This document shows, piece by piece, positions 38,729-48,937 of a stretch of 64,000 nt of DNA. The notes below the pieces were generated by a model. That model was not told the DNA's origin, ran no database searches, and saw only the letters and a list, made by a program, of their open reading frames with translations. Position 1 is the stretch's first letter; the number at the start of each line of letters is the position of its first letter. This DNA is from Erwinia psidii (GTDB lineage Bacteria > Pseudomonadota > Gammaproteobacteria > Enterobacterales > Enterobacteriaceae). The stretch covers positions 36,043 through 100,042 of the forward strand of contig NZ_RHHM01000017.1 in NCBI RefSeq assembly GCF_003846135.1. The letters are read 5' to 3'. The position numbers and the translations under genes were made by a program.

Positions 38729-39583
38729 GTGACGTTACTGATTGTCACCACAATTTTGTGGGCCTTTTCGTTCAGCCTGATTGGCGAATATCTGGCAGGA
38801 CAGGTAGATACCTGGTTTTCTGTTCTGATTCGCCTGCTGCTGGCTGCCGTGGTATTTTTGCCTTTTCTGCGCTGGCGAGGCTACCGCACTTCCACGCTGC
38901 TGTTATATATGGCGGTGGGCGCGTTGCAACTGGGAATTATGTATCTTATCAGTTTCCAGGCCTATCTCTATCTGAGCGTGTCGGAGTTATTGTTGTTCAC
39001 CGTGATGACACCGCTGTATATCACGTTGATTTACGATCTGCTCAGCGGACGTGGTGTCCGCCTGGGTTATGTGCTGAGTGCGTTACTGGCTGTGGTGGGT
39101 GCGGCAATCATTCGCTATGACAAGGTCAGCGATCACTTCTGGTTTGGTTTAATGCTGGTTCAGCTGGCGAATATCTGTTTTGCCGTGGGGATGGTGGGTT
39201 ACAAGCGTTTGCAGGAAACACGTCCGCTGCCGCAACACACTGCTTTTTCCTGGTTTTATATTGGTGCGGTCAGTGTGGCGATAATCGCCTGGTTATTGTG
39301 GGGTAACCCGAATAAACTGCCAACCACCTCTTTCCAGTGGGGAATCCTGGTCTGGCTTGGCGTCGTGGCTTCCGGTTTAGGCTATTTCATGTGGAACTAT
39401 GGTGCGACCCAGGTTGATGCCGGAACGCTGGGAATTATGAATAATATGCATGTTCCGGCTGGCTTATTAGTTAATCTTGCCATCTGGCAGCAGAAACCGC
39501 ACTGGCCGAGTTTTATTATTGGAGCGATAGTTATATTTGCCTCATTGTGGGTACACAAAAACTGGATAATTAAAAATAAATAG
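38729..39583 (+). CDS. yigM: YigM, EamA-type biotin transporter
   Basis: Ten-helix EamA-family permease; E. coli YigM imports biotin. 284 aa from a GTG at 38729 (MTLLIVTTILWAFSFSLIGEYLAGQVDTWFSVLIR in outline; key motif ILWAFSFSLIGEYLAG), preferred because the upstream 14 codons are unlike the family N-terminus. Helix pattern and the late motif SGLGYFMWNYGATQVDAG fit YigM. In E. coli it directly precedes metR; here two extra genes intervene. Confidence 0.9.
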   Translation: MTLLIVTTILWAFSFSLIGEYLAGQVDTWFSVLIRLLLAAVVFLPFLRWRGYRTSTLLLYMAVGALQLGIMYLISFQAYLYLSVSELLLFTVMTPLYITLIYDLLSGRGVRLGYVLSALLAVVGAAIIRYDKVSDHFWFGLMLVQLANICFAVGMVGYKRLQETRPLPQHTAFSWFYIGAVSVAIIAWLLWGNPNKLPTTSFQWGILVWLGVVASGLGYFMWNYGATQVDAGTLGIMNNMHVPAGLLVNLAIWQQKPHWPSFIIGAIVIFASLWVHKNWIIKNK

Positions 39584-39632
39584 CGCTGTCATCACCGGGA
39601 AATTGAGGTTTCCCGGTAGTATATCTTAAATA

Positions 39633-39881
39633 TTATTTGATGAGCTGATTAATTGGCTCAATCAGGGCACTGAGGAAGGTTTCAATTCTGGCACCAATTT
39701 CGCTACCGAGTTCTTCACCATTTGAAATTGCTTCTTCCTCAGAGCTACCAAAAACAGAGGAGAAAGAGGAGGTGAGAGAATACAGGTTAGAAAAAATGGT
39801 GCCATACCAGCTTGAGAAAGTATCCTGAATTTTACCTGCACCACTGACATTCATAATTTCTTCGGTATTTAATTCTTTCAT
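39633..39881 (-). CDS. Small peptide with microcin-type (Gly-Ala) leader
   Basis: An 82-residue peptide whose first 15 residues, MKELNTEEIMNVSGA, form a double-glycine-type leader of the same length and ending (GA before a mature glycine) as that of microcin E492. The predicted mature part, 67 residues from GKIQDTF, is rich in Ser, Phe and Glu, acidic, with an amphipathic C-terminus; it lacks the serine-rich tail used for siderophore attachment in class IIb microcins. AAGGAT lies 9 nt before the ATG. No immunity protein, C39-peptidase ABC exporter or HlyD-like adaptor is visible nearby. It could be a bacteriocin, a signalling peptide or a leftover. AT content is higher than in the neighbours. 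Confidence 0.6.
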   Translation of the reverse strand: MKELNTEEIMNVSGAGKIQDTFSSWYGTIFSNLYSLTSSFSSVFGSSEEEAISNGEELGSEIGARIETFLSALIEPINQLIK

Positions 39882-40046
39882 TTTCTATATCCTTATAGAC
39901 ATAACGGAGATATTCTCCGTGCATAATATTGCAACTGCTTACATTAGCCTGTCAATAATTAGTGATTTATATTTTATTGGAATAATAGAAATTTATTGTT
40001 TTTTTTTGGTGTTTTAATGGTGGGCAGCCTTGTGGCTGCCCGCCTG

Positions 40047-40526
40047 TTAAATTTTTTTTCTAACCGGAGGGCGCAATTTCATGGTTAATCCTTTAAGAAA
40101 ATTGCGTAATAGTTGATCGCCACATTCACGATAGTTCTTATGGCCCGGCTTGCGGAAAATGGCACCAATTTCGGATTGCCCCACCGCGAAATCCGCCAGT
40201 TTAAGTATTTCAATAATATCGGTGGTTTTCAGATCAAATGCCACGCGCAGTTTCTTCATGATGATATTCTTTGTCATCTTGCGTTCAATTGAAGGCGCTG
40301 GCGCGTCTTCACTTTTACCACGGCGCTTAAAAATCAGTCCATTTAAGAAGTAACACATAATCACATCCGGGCAGGAGCGATAGCCTGCGTTTTCCTCTTT
40401 CTTCAGGAAGCTCTGCATTTCGGCTTCACTGACCTGGCTCTCTGCCAGCGCGCTCACCGCGACCATTTGGGCATCATTCAAATCCAGCATGTAGCGTACG
40501 CTACGCAGGACGTCATTATTAGTCAT
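40047..40526 (-). CDS. YehS-family (DUF1456) protein
   Basis: A 159-residue protein made of two DUF1456 repeats: NNDVLRSVRYMLDLNDAQMV...YRSCPDVIMCYFLNGLIF and MKKLRVAFDLKTTDIIEIL...YRECGDQLLRNFLKGL. Each repeat resembles a helix-turn-helix with a conserved Y-R-x-C-x-D. E. coli YehS is of the same length but encoded far from here. Function unknown. It lies on the same strand as the leader-peptide gene, 165 bp upstream of it, with an AT-rich gap. Confidence 0.85.
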   Translation of the reverse strand: MTNNDVLRSVRYMLDLNDAQMVAVSALAESQVSEAEMQSFLKKEENAGYRSCPDVIMCYFLNGLIFKRRGKSEDAPAPSIERKMTKNIIMKKLRVAFDLKTTDIIEILKLADFAVGQSEIGAIFRKPGHKNYRECGDQLLRNFLKGLTMKLRPPVRKKI

Positions 40527-40623
40527 AAAACTCTCTTGAGATAACAGATGGCATCTGGCGCATTATAGAGACAAATTGCGACATAACCAGAGTTAACATG
40601 CCAGCGTCGCGCTGGCGATGGCC

Positions 40624-41562
40624 TCAACGCGGTGTGGCACAGGGGGGCAGTGCGCCAGGCTGAGAAGCGTCCCTGACCTTTGGCAGATGTTCACAGGCAT
40701 GCTGGCGGGCGGAACGGATAAAAGCCTCCAGTACCGGCTGGCGCTGCTCTCCATCGCGGACGGCTGCGTATAAACGGCTCCACAGCCCATCGCCCAGCGT
40801 TTTGGTGACGACCAGCCCCTGATGTTCAAAACTTTCCACCACCCAGTGGGGGAGTGCCGCGATCCCCATTCCGGCAGAAACCATCTGGATCAGAAGCAGC
40901 GTGTTATCAACACTTTTCAACGCCGGACTGATGCCGGCCGGTTGCAGGAAATGACGCCATATATCCAGACGCTGTCGCTGCACGGGATAAATCATCAGCA
41001 CTTCATCTGACAGATCTTCAGGTGAAATATGCTCAACCTGCGCCAGAGCGTGATCCTGAGCCAGTACCAGACGCACTTCAAAATCAAACATTGGCGAATA
41101 AAACAGCCCGCTGCGCGGCAAAATATCGGAGGTCAGCACCACATCCAGCTCACCCTGTTGTAGCGCGGGCTGTGGATCGAAGGTCACGCCAGATTTGAAG
41201 TCCATTACCACCTGTGGCCAGCTCTGGCGGAAGTTATTCAGCGCCGGCGTGAGCCACTGAATGCAGCTGTGGCATTCGATAGCGATACGTATCGTGGTCT
41301 GATGCGGTTCGTGGCAGGCCTGAAGCGCATACTGAATCTGTGGCAGCACCTGCTCAGCAAGTTGCAGCAGAATGTCGCCCTGAGGGGTAAACCGCAGCGG
41401 CTGGCTTTTGCGGACAAATAAACGAAAACCCAGACGCTGTTCCAGGTCGCTGAACTGATGCGACAAGGCTGATTGCGTCTGATGAAGCTGTGCTGCCGCT
41501 GCGGCCAGCGATCCGGTATTTCGCAGTGCCTGCAACGTTCGCAGGTGTTTAAGTTCGATCAT
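40624..41562 (-). CDS. metR: LysR-type regulator MetR
   Basis: Homocysteine-responsive activator of metE, metH and other methionine genes. 312 aa (E. coli 317). N-terminal winged helix ([33 protein letters not shown] in outline, residues 4-36) and a LysR-substrate domain from about 90. Divergent from metE across 135 bp, as in E. coli. Confidence 0.96.
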   Translation of the reverse strand: MIELKHLRTLQALRNTGSLAAAAAQLHQTQSALSHQFSDLEQRLGFRLFVRKSQPLRFTPQGDILLQLAEQVLPQIQYALQACHEPHQTTIRIAIECHSCIQWLTPALNNFRQSWPQVVMDFKSGVTFDPQPALQQGELDVVLTSDILPRSGLFYSPMFDFEVRLVLAQDHALAQVEHISPEDLSDEVLMIYPVQRQRLDIWRHFLQPAGISPALKSVDNTLLLIQMVSAGMGIAALPHWVVESFEHQGLVVTKTLGDGLWSRLYAAVRDGEQRQPVLEAFIRSARQHACEHLPKVRDASQPGALPPCATPR

Positions 41563-41626
41563 GAGAGTCCTTCACATCGACAATGAACAAATTGCGCTTG
41601 TGGTCAATACAGTACCTGCGGATTAT

Positions 41627-41650
41627 AGATGTGTAAACATCTGGACGTCT
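41627..41650. promoter_or_regulatory. Three contiguous MetJ boxes in the metR-metE region
   Basis: Three adjoining 8-mers, AGATGTGT, AAACATCT and GGACGTCT, match the MetJ box AGACGTCT at 6, 6 and 7 of 8 positions. They lie 47-70 bp before metE, so MetJ with S-adenosylmethionine should repress metE, and perhaps metR. A MetR half-site TGAAC occurs at 41584, but I see no full TGAA-N5-TTCA. Confidence 0.8.
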
Positions 41651-41697
41651 AAAAGCCCGGCAGTCAGGATGGCGGGCGGTAACTGAGGAAAGAACTG

Positions 41698-43968
41698 ATG
41701 ACCATTCTTAGCCATACGCTCGGCTTCCCCCGTGTTGGCCTGCAACGTGAACTGAAAAAAGCCCAGGAGAGCTACTGGGCAGGTAACAGCACTCAGCAAG
41801 AGTTACTCGCTGTCGGCCGCGCATTACGATCTCGCCACTGGCAGCAACAGAAAGAGGCCGGCGTGGACAGTGTGCCAGTTGGCGATTTTGCGTGGTACGA
41901 CCATGTCCTGACAACCAGCCTGATGCTCGGTAACGTACCGGCCCGCCATCAGAACAAAGATGGATCGGTCGATCTTGACACATTATTTCGTGTGGGCCGT
42001 GGTCGTGCGCCGACGGGTGAGCCTGCGGCTGCGGCTGAAATGACCAAATGGTTTAATACAAACTACCATTATATGGTGCCAGAGTTCACTAAAGGTCAGC
42101 AATTTAAACTGAGCTGGACACAAATACTGGAAGAAGTGGACGAAGCGCTGGCGCTCGGCCATGAAGTGAAGCCGGTGTTGCTTGGCCCGCTAACTTATCT
42201 GTGGCTGGGCAAAGTAAAAGGCGAGCAATTTGATCGACTGAGCCTGCTGAAGGACATTCTACCGGTTTATCAGCAGGTGCTGGTTGAGCTGGCGAGGCGT
42301 GGCATTAAGTGGGTACAGATCGATGAACCAGCACTGGTGCTTGAATTGCCTCAGCAATGGCTTGCCGCGTTTAAACCCGCATACGAGGCATTGCAGGGAA
42401 AAACCAGGCTACTGCTGACCACCTATTTTGAAGGCGTTGGTAGCAATATCGATACTGTTTGTGCGCTACCGGTACAGGGGTTGCATGTGGATTTAGTCCA
42501 CGGTAAGGATGATATCGCGATGCTGAATGCCAAAATCCCGGCGGACTGGTTGCTCTCTGTTGGGGTGATCAATGGTCGCAATGTCTGGCGTGCGGATCTG
42601 AGCAGCTGGTTTGAGCGTCTTCAACCGTTAGTTGGCCAGCGTCAGCAGTTGTGGATCGGTTCATCCTGTTCGCTGTTGCACAGCCCAATCGATCTGAGCA
42701 CAGAAACTCGCCTGGACGATGAAGTTAAAAGTTGGTTCGCTTTTGCGCTGCAAAAATGTACGGAGCTGTCCCTACTGAGCACTGCACTGAACAATAACGA
42801 TCCACAATCGCTGGCAGCATGGAGTGCCCCGATCCGCGCCCGTCGTGACTCAACTCGCGTCCATAACGCAGCCGTTGGCAAGCGTCTGGCAGGCATTACA
42901 GCCAAAGACAGCCAGCGCGACAGCAGCTATACCGAGCGTGCTCAGGCGCAACGTGATCGTTTCCAGCTGCCTGCATGGCCTACCACGACAATAGGTTCGT
43001 TCCCTCAGACCTCAGAGATCCGAGGTTTGCGGTTGGACTTTAAACAGGGGCGTCTGGACGGCAGCAACTACCGTACCGGTATAGCGGAACACATCCGGCA
43101 GGCAATTGTTGAGCAGGAACGTTTAGGGCTTGATGTACTGGTACATGGCGAAGCAGAACGTAACGATATGGTGGAGTATTTTGGTGAAAACCTTGATGGT
43201 TTCGCCTTTACGCAGAATGGCTGGGTACAGAGCTACGGTTCCCGTTGCGTCAAGCCGCCAGTGATTATCGGTGACGTCAGTCGGCCTGAAGCGATTACCG
43301 TTGAGTGGGCAAAATATGCTCAGTCGCTGACTGACAGACCGGTAAAAGGGATGCTGACCGGCCCGGTCACCATCCTCTGCTGGTCCTTCCCGCGCGAAGA
43401 TGTACCTCGCGAAATCATTGCGAAGCAGATTGCGCTGGCGCTGCGTGATGAAGTGGCCGATCTGGAAAAAGCAGGAATTGGCATTATCCAGATTGACGAA
43501 CCGGCTCTGCGCGAAGGTCTGCCGCTGCGTCAGTCAGACTGGGCTGCTTATCTGGAGTGGGCGGTGGATGCTTTCCGTCTTAATGCGGCAGTGGCTCGTG
43601 ACGATACGCAGATCCACACGCATATGTGTTACTGCGAATTCAATGACATCATGGATTCCATCGCCGCGCTGGATGCGGATGTGATTACCATTGAAACGTC
43701 CAGATCGGATATGGAGTTGCTGGAGTCATTCGAACAGTTTGAGTATCCAAATGAAATTGGTCCGGGTGTTTATGATATTCACTCACCTAACGTGCCGGAT
43801 GTGGCGTGGATGGAAGCATTACTGCTGAAAGCCGCGAAGCGAATTCCTGTTGAGCGTCTGTGGGTCAACCCGGACTGCGGCCTGAAAACACGCGGCTGGC
43901 CGGAAACCCGCCAGGCACTGGCTAATATGGTGAAGGCGGCGCAGAACCTGCGTAAAACTGAAGCCTGA
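41698..43968 (+). CDS. metE: Cobalamin-independent methionine synthase
   Basis: Transfers methyl from methyl-tetrahydrofolate triglutamate to homocysteine. 756 aa (E. coli 753). The zinc ligands are in HMCYCEF (His and Cys), the SRSDMELLE region, and [11 protein letters not shown] (Cys). The N-terminal half ([20 protein letters not shown]) is the non-catalytic duplicate of the C-terminal barrel. Controlled by MetJ boxes and MetR upstream. Confidence 0.98.
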   Translation: MTILSHTLGFPRVGLQRELKKAQESYWAGNSTQQELLAVGRALRSRHWQQQKEAGVDSVPVGDFAWYDHVLTTSLMLGNVPARHQNKDGSVDLDTLFRVGRGRAPTGEPAAAAEMTKWFNTNYHYMVPEFTKGQQFKLSWTQILEEVDEALALGHEVKPVLLGPLTYLWLGKVKGEQFDRLSLLKDILPVYQQVLVELARRGIKWVQIDEPALVLELPQQWLAAFKPAYEALQGKTRLLLTTYFEGVGSNIDTVCALPVQGLHVDLVHGKDDIAMLNAKIPADWLLSVGVINGRNVWRADLSSWFERLQPLVGQRQQLWIGSSCSLLHSPIDLSTETRLDDEVKSWFAFALQKCTELSLLSTALNNNDPQSLAAWSAPIRARRDSTRVHNAAVGKRLAGITAKDSQRDSSYTERAQAQRDRFQLPAWPTTTIGSFPQTSEIRGLRLDFKQGRLDGSNYRTGIAEHIRQAIVEQERLGLDVLVHGEAERNDMVEYFGENLDGFAFTQNGWVQSYGSRCVKPPVIIGDVSRPEAITVEWAKYAQSLTDRPVKGMLTGPVTILCWSFPREDVPREIIAKQIALALRDEVADLEKAGIGIIQIDEPALREGLPLRQSDWAAYLEWAVDAFRLNAAVARDDTQIHTHMCYCEFNDIMDSIAALDADVITIETSRSDMELLESFEQFEYPNEIGPGVYDIHSPNVPDVAWMEALLLKAAKRIPVERLWVNPDCGLKTRGWPETRQALANMVKAAQNLRKTEA

Positions 43969-43985
43969 TTACTGTGTGCGGTATT

Positions 43986-44007
43986 AAGGGGCGTGCTGGC
44001 GCCCCTT
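43986..44007. terminator. Bidirectional terminator between metE and ysgA
   Basis: An 8-bp stem AAGGGGCG/CGCCCCTT with a 6-nt loop, in the 45 bp between two convergent genes. Confidence 0.7.
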
Positions 44008-44013
44008 TACTCA

Positions 44014-44841
44014 TCAATACACACCGTGCTGTTTAAACCACGTCAGCATGCGCTGCCAGCCATCTTTAGCGGACGCTTCATGATAGCTGGGACGGTAGTC
44101 GGCATTAAAAGCATGCCCTGCTTCGGGGTAGACCACAATTTCAGCGGTTGAGTTTGCTGCCTGCAGCGCCTGACGCATGCTTTCCACGGAATCCTGCGAA
44201 ATGCCCTCATCCTTTCCGCCATACAGACCCAGAACCGGTGCGTTCAGATCGGCAACAATATCGATCGGTTGTTTCTGTTGCTGCATCGTTTTTTCACCAA
44301 CCAGTTTGCCATACCAGGCGACACCGGCCTTCAATTGTGGATTGTGTGCGGCGTACAGCCACGTAATGCGGCCACCCCAACAGAAACCGGTCACCGCCAT
44401 ATTGCGCATATCGCCACCATGGCGCGACGCCCAGTTGGCAACGTGATCCAGATCGGCCAGTACCTGAGTATCAGGCACTTTACTCACCAGTTCCTTCAGC
44501 AGTGTCGGAATATCGGCGTAAGCCGCCGGATCGCCCTGCCGAAAATAAAGCTCCGGTGCTATCGCCAGATAGCCTTCCATCGCCAGGCGACGACAGATAT
44601 CGCGTATATGTTCATGTACGCCGAAAATCTCCTGCACCACCAGAATAACCGGCAGTGGGCCTTCAGCATGGCGCGGTTTGGCGTGAAAAGCGGGCATATT
44701 CTCGCCCTGCGTGGGGATGGATGTTTCTCCACACTGAATGGCGTCACTCCCGGTGGTGATAGTGCTTGATGCGACAGGTGATACGGCGGGAGCGAATCCG
44801 TTATTACTCATTTTCTGAGTCGTAGTATCTTCGGTTGTCAT
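44014..44841 (-). CDS. ysgA: Dienelactone hydrolase family protein YsgA
   Basis: Alpha/beta hydrolase of the dienelactone hydrolase family, 275 aa. Nucleophile cysteine in TGFCWGGRITW, catalytic aspartate in LGLYGGKDEGI and histidine in AGHAFNADYRPSYH; IVVQEIFGVHEHIRD carries the family glutamate. Start at 44841 has GGAGAG upstream; the ATG 12 bp earlier has none. The natural substrate of YsgA is not known. It is divergent from udp. Confidence 0.92.
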   Translation of the reverse strand: MTTEDTTTQKMSNNGFAPAVSPVASSTITTGSDAIQCGETSIPTQGENMPAFHAKPRHAEGPLPVILVVQEIFGVHEHIRDICRRLAMEGYLAIAPELYFRQGDPAAYADIPTLLKELVSKVPDTQVLADLDHVANWASRHGGDMRNMAVTGFCWGGRITWLYAAHNPQLKAGVAWYGKLVGEKTMQQQKQPIDIVADLNAPVLGLYGGKDEGISQDSVESMRQALQAANSTAEIVVYPEAGHAFNADYRPSYHEASAKDGWQRMLTWFKQHGVY

Positions 44842-44977
44842 TGTTCTCTCCATGCATGAATTAGCGCAATCAGCTAACTATAGCCAGGATTACGCGGCTC
44901 CCTGCCCATCTTTATCACTGGCGCAAACGGCTGTGGACGGACAGGTTGAGGCGGCGGCTGAAAGCATAAGACTTAAA

Positions 44978-45045
44978 TGTGACAAAAATCACTTTTCTAA
45001 GTGTATTTTATGTAACTGTCATTATGCATAGTGATATTTCTCACA
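44978..45045 (+). promoter_or_regulatory. Two CRP sites 52 bp apart before udp
   Basis: TGTGACAAAAATCACT (44978-44993) and AGTGATATTTCTCACA (45030-45045) both fit TGTGA-N6-TCACA closely. Their centres are 52 bp apart, the arrangement used by CRP and the CytR repressor at udp and deo promoters. Confidence 0.85.
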
Positions 45046-45113
45046 CCTAAGCCAGCAGATTTCCGTTACTCTGCGGCTTCGCATCCGCCATCTTAAGAGC
45101 CACAGGAGTTTCA

Positions 45114-45875
45114 ATGGCGCAGTCAGACGTTTTTCACCTGGGATTAACCCGGGCCGATCTTCATGGCGCGACCCTGGCAATCGTGCCAGGCGATCCTGAA
45201 CGAGTAAAAAAAATTGCCGCGCTGATGGATAATGCCGTTCATCTGGCTTCGCACCGTGAATTTACCACCTGGCGTGCGGAGATCGACGGCAAAGCGATTA
45301 TCGTGTGCTCGACCGGTATTGGCGGCCCTTCCACCTCAATTGCCGTGGAAGAACTTGCCCAGCTGGGGATACGCACTTTTCTGAGAGTAGGTACTACCGG
45401 CGCCATCCAGCCTGATATCAATGTCGGGGATGTGCTGGTAACCACTGGCTCTGTCCGCCTGGATGGCGCCAGCCAGCACTTTGCCCCGCTTGAGTTTCCT
45501 GCCGTAGCCGACTTCACCTGTACCACCGCACTTGTGGCAGCCGCCAGGGCGGCGGGGGCCACCACCCACATCGGTATCACTGCGTCTTCCGATACTTTTT
45601 ATCCGGGACAGGAGCGCTACGACACTTTTTCTGGCCGTGTGGTCACCCGCTTCCAGCACTCAATGAAAGAGTGGCAGCAGATGGGCGTACTGAACTATGA
45701 AATGGAATCGGCCACTTTGCTGACCATGTGTGCCAGTCAGGGGTTACGTGCGGGAATGATCGCCGGGGTGATCGTTAATCGTACCCAGCAGGAGATCCCT
45801 GATGAGGAAACGATGAAAAAAACCGAGAGTGATGCGGTGCGTATTGTGGTTGACGCGGCCCGTAAGCTGCTCTGA
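45114..45875 (+). CDS. udp: Uridine phosphorylase
   Basis: Splits uridine to uracil and ribose-1-phosphate for pyrimidine salvage. 253 aa, identical in length to E. coli. Phosphate loop [13 protein letters not shown] near residue 23, [14 protein letters not shown], and the substrate segment [20 protein letters not shown] with the ribose-binding Met-Glu. CRP/CytR control is suggested by the two upstream sites. Confidence 0.97.
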   Translation: MAQSDVFHLGLTRADLHGATLAIVPGDPERVKKIAALMDNAVHLASHREFTTWRAEIDGKAIIVCSTGIGGPSTSIAVEELAQLGIRTFLRVGTTGAIQPDINVGDVLVTTGSVRLDGASQHFAPLEFPAVADFTCTTALVAAARAAGATTHIGITASSDTFYPGQERYDTFSGRVVTRFQHSMKEWQQMGVLNYEMESATLLTMCASQGLRAGMIAGVIVNRTQQEIPDEETMKKTESDAVRIVVDAARKLL

Positions 45876-45947
45876 TGGTTTTGTCTGGACATTCATACAG
45901 TGTCGCTCTACCTTTCCCGTAGATAAACCGATGCGGGAGAAAATAGC

Positions 45948-47456
45948 GTGGATGTAACAATCAGTTACGGTATCTGTATTGGCCTGGCTGGGATGCTGGT
46001 GGGATGGCTGATTGCCTGGTTCAGAGGCCAGCAGCTGGTGACCAGACAGGAAACAGAACGACAACTGTTGGAGCAGTCCGGCGAACAGCTTTACCAGGAG
46101 CGCGATCGCCTGGTACAACAAGTAGAACAAGAGCAGCAACGGCAAAAGCAGAACGAGCTGGAGCTACGGCAACTGTACGGTTCGCTTTCTGCTGCCCAGG
46201 AAAAACTGCATCAGCTGGATCACTGGCGTAATGAAGCCGGGCAGCTAACCCGTGAACTGCGTCATCAGCTGGAAATCAACAGTGCGCAGGAAGCAGAGCT
46301 TCGTGAAGTCACCATCCGTCTGGAAGAGACGCGTATGGCGGCGGAGGAGAAACAGCGTCTGCTGACCAACAGTGAGCAGCGTCTCAATGCCCAGTTTGAA
46401 AATCTCGCTAACCGTATTTTTGAAAACAGTGGCCGACGCGTTGATGAACAAAACCGACAAAGCCTGAACGGATTGATTGCGCCTTTGCGTGAGCAACTGG
46501 AAGGGTTTCGTCGCCAGGTGCAGGAAGGCTTTGGCCAGGAAGCGCGTGAACGTCACACATTGTCCCATGAAATCCGTAACCTGCAGCAGCTTAATGCGCA
46601 AATGGCTCAGGAAGCGATCAACCTTACCAGGGCGCTGAAAGGCGATAATAAAACACAGGGCAACTGGGGTGAAATTGTGCTCAGCCGGGTGTTGGAGGCT
46701 TCCGGTCTGCGTGAAGGCCATGAGTATGAAACGCAGGTTACGGTTCAGCTGGAGCAAAATGGACGCATGCAGCCGGATGTGATAGTGCGCCTCCCGCAGG
46801 GCAAGGATGTGATTATTGATGCAAAAATGACGCTGGTCGCCTATGAACGCTATTTTAATGCTGAAGATGATGCCTCGCGGGAGACGGCGATCGGTGAGCA
46901 TATTGCCTCTGTTCGCAGTCATCTGCGTTTGCTGAGCCGAAAAGATTATCAACAGTTGCCCGGTTTACGCTCTCTGGATTATGTGTTGATGTTTATTCCC
47001 GTTGAACCCGCGTTCTTACTGGCTATAGACCGGCAGCCTGAGCTTATCAGTGAGGCGCTTAACCAGAATATCATGCTGGTCAGCCCTACCACGCTGCTGG
47101 TGGCGTTGCGCACGATTAACAACCTGTGGCGTTACGAGCATCAGAGTCGTCATGCGCAACGTATTGCCGATCGGGCCGCCAGGCTGTACGACAAAATGCG
47201 GCTGTTTGTTGATGATATGTCAGCGATGGGGCAAAACCTCGACCGGGCACAGGACAGCTACCGGCAGGCAATGAAAAAGCTCGCTGAAGGGCGTGGAAAT
47301 ATGATTGCGCAGGCTGAGGGTTTTCGTCAGCTGGGTGTGGAGGTGAAGCGGCCAATCAATCCGCGGCTTGTGGAACAGGCGATAGCAGAAGAGGCCGAAG
47401 ATAATGAAGATTTCACCCACTCCGCATCAAATCCTCCATCGCAGATAAATGAATAA
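45948..47456 (+). CDS. rmuC: DNA recombination protein RmuC
   Basis: Limits inversions at short inverted repeats; 502 aa (E. coli 475). An N-terminal membrane helix (about 5-24) and a long glutamine-rich coiled coil (about 30-150) precede the conserved nuclease-like domain with GNWGEIVLSRVLEASGLREG and MQPDVIVRLPQGKDVIIDAKMTL, which holds the PD-(D/E)xK-type residues. Start is GTG 45948, with GGGAGA upstream. Confidence 0.95.
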   Translation: MDVTISYGICIGLAGMLVGWLIAWFRGQQLVTRQETERQLLEQSGEQLYQERDRLVQQVEQEQQRQKQNELELRQLYGSLSAAQEKLHQLDHWRNEAGQLTRELRHQLEINSAQEAELREVTIRLEETRMAAEEKQRLLTNSEQRLNAQFENLANRIFENSGRRVDEQNRQSLNGLIAPLREQLEGFRRQVQEGFGQEARERHTLSHEIRNLQQLNAQMAQEAINLTRALKGDNKTQGNWGEIVLSRVLEASGLREGHEYETQVTVQLEQNGRMQPDVIVRLPQGKDVIIDAKMTLVAYERYFNAEDDASRETAIGEHIASVRSHLRLLSRKDYQQLPGLRSLDYVLMFIPVEPAFLLAIDRQPELISEALNQNIMLVSPTTLLVALRTINNLWRYEHQSRHAQRIADRAARLYDKMRLFVDDMSAMGQNLDRAQDSYRQAMKKLAEGRGNMIAQAEGFRQLGVEVKRPINPRLVEQAIAEEAEDNEDFTHSASNPPSQINE

Positions 47457-47563
47457 CGCGACACCCCTTCGCGATCTGTAAATGAATAAATTGCAAGGCC
47501 GTGCCTGGCCTGCCGGACTCTGATACACTTGGCGGTATCTTGATTGCATAGCAGGTAAAACAA

Positions 47564-48319
47564 ATGGCAGATGAATCAAAGGACACCACCCATTTTGGCT
47601 ACCGCACCGTGGCAAAAAACGAAAAGGCCGACATGGTAGCCGATGTTTTCCATTCTGTTGCGGCCAAATATGACCTGATGAACGACCTGATGTCCTTCGG
47701 TATTCACCGAATCTGGAAACGTTTTACTATTGATTCCAGCGGGGTTCGTCGTGGGCAGCGTGTGCTTGACCTGGCCGGAGGGACCGGAGACCTGACGGCG
47801 AAATTCTCGCGTCTTGTCGGTGATACGGGTGAAGTCGTGCTCGCTGATATCAACAGCTCAATGCTGAAAGTGGGCCGTGAAAAGCTACGCAACAAGGGCA
47901 TTCTTGGCAACGTCAACTACGTGCAGGCCAATGCCGAAGCATTGCCATTTCCTGATAATTATTTCGACTGCATTACTATTGCGTTTGGTTTACGGAACGT
48001 CACCGAAAAAGAGAAGGCGCTGGCCTCTATGTTCCGTGTGCTGAAGCCTGGTGGGCGGCTTTTGGTGCTTGAGTTCTCGAAACCCGTGCTGGCTCCGCTG
48101 AACAAAGCCTATGATGCTTACTCTTTCCATGTCCTGCCGCGTATCGGTGAGTTGGTGGCGAAAGATGCGCAAAGTTATCGTTATCTTGCTGAATCAATTC
48201 GAATGCACCCGGATCAGGAGACGCTGAAGCAGATGATGACAGATGTCGGATTTGAAAATACCACTTATTCCAATCTGACCGGGGGCATCGTAGCACTGCA
48301 CCGCGGCTTCAAGTTTTAA
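47564..48319 (+). CDS. ubiE: Ubiquinone/menaquinone C-methyltransferase
   Basis: SAM-dependent C-methyltransferase of ubiquinone and menaquinone synthesis. 251 aa, the E. coli length. THFGYRTV and [25 protein letters not shown] are family signatures; the SAM motif is [16 protein letters not shown]. First gene of ubiEJB, spaced 12 bp from ubiJ. Confidence 0.97.
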   Translation: MADESKDTTHFGYRTVAKNEKADMVADVFHSVAAKYDLMNDLMSFGIHRIWKRFTIDSSGVRRGQRVLDLAGGTGDLTAKFSRLVGDTGEVVLADINSSMLKVGREKLRNKGILGNVNYVQANAEALPFPDNYFDCITIAFGLRNVTEKEKALASMFRVLKPGGRLLVLEFSKPVLAPLNKAYDAYSFHVLPRIGELVAKDAQSYRYLAESIRMHPDQETLKQMMTDVGFENTTYSNLTGGIVALHRGFKF

Positions 48320-48331
48320 ACGGGATAACGC

Positions 48332-48937
48332 ATGACTTTAATGCCGCTGTTAACTGCGGGGCTGGAAACAGCACTTAATCAGGTTTTGTATCGCGATCGC
48401 AGCCTGAAAGCGGCGCGTCAACGTTTGAAGGGCAAAACCCTGGCCATTGAACTGACAGAACTGCCTCAGTCGGTTATCTTCATCTTTGGTGAAAACCAGG
48501 TCGATGTGTTGGGTGAATGGTCTGAGGCACCGGACTGTCTGGTGAAAACCCGGCTGAGCACATTGCCCAGGCTGCGGGATCGCCAACGGTTGACCAGTAT
48601 GATCCGCAGCGGTGAGCTGGAAGTTGAAGGAGATTTGCAGGTTGTTCAGCAGTTTTCAGCGCTGATCGACCTTGCTGAACTGGATCCGGCCGAATACCTC
48701 GCGCCCTGGACTGGTGATATTGCCGCTCAGGGGATTGGCCAGTTTGCCCAGCGTGGAATCGGGCTCGTTCGCCATAATCTGAAGTGCCGGCAGGGTTATC
48801 TCAGCCAGGCGTTGACCGAAGAGTGGCAGCTGGCTCCAGGCGGACTGGAACTGGCCTGGTTTGCCGGGGAAGTGGACGCACTGAACGATAAATTTGCTGC
48901 GTTACAACGACGACTTGATGCACTGGAAGACAAATGA
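48332..48937 (+). CDS. ubiJ: Ubiquinone assembly factor UbiJ
   Basis: Lipid-binding SCP2-domain protein of the cytosolic ubiquinone-synthesis complex (with UbiK). 201 aa. The SCP2 part runs from about 15 to 120, with a C-terminal coiled coil ([19 protein letters not shown]). Its stop overlaps the ubiB start (ATGA). In E. coli the 3' part of this region also gives the small RNA EsrE; I could not confirm that here. Confidence 0.94.
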   Translation: MTLMPLLTAGLETALNQVLYRDRSLKAARQRLKGKTLAIELTELPQSVIFIFGENQVDVLGEWSEAPDCLVKTRLSTLPRLRDRQRLTSMIRSGELEVEGDLQVVQQFSALIDLAELDPAEYLAPWTGDIAAQGIGQFAQRGIGLVRHNLKCRQGYLSQALTEEWQLAPGGLELAWFAGEVDALNDKFAALQRRLDALEDK

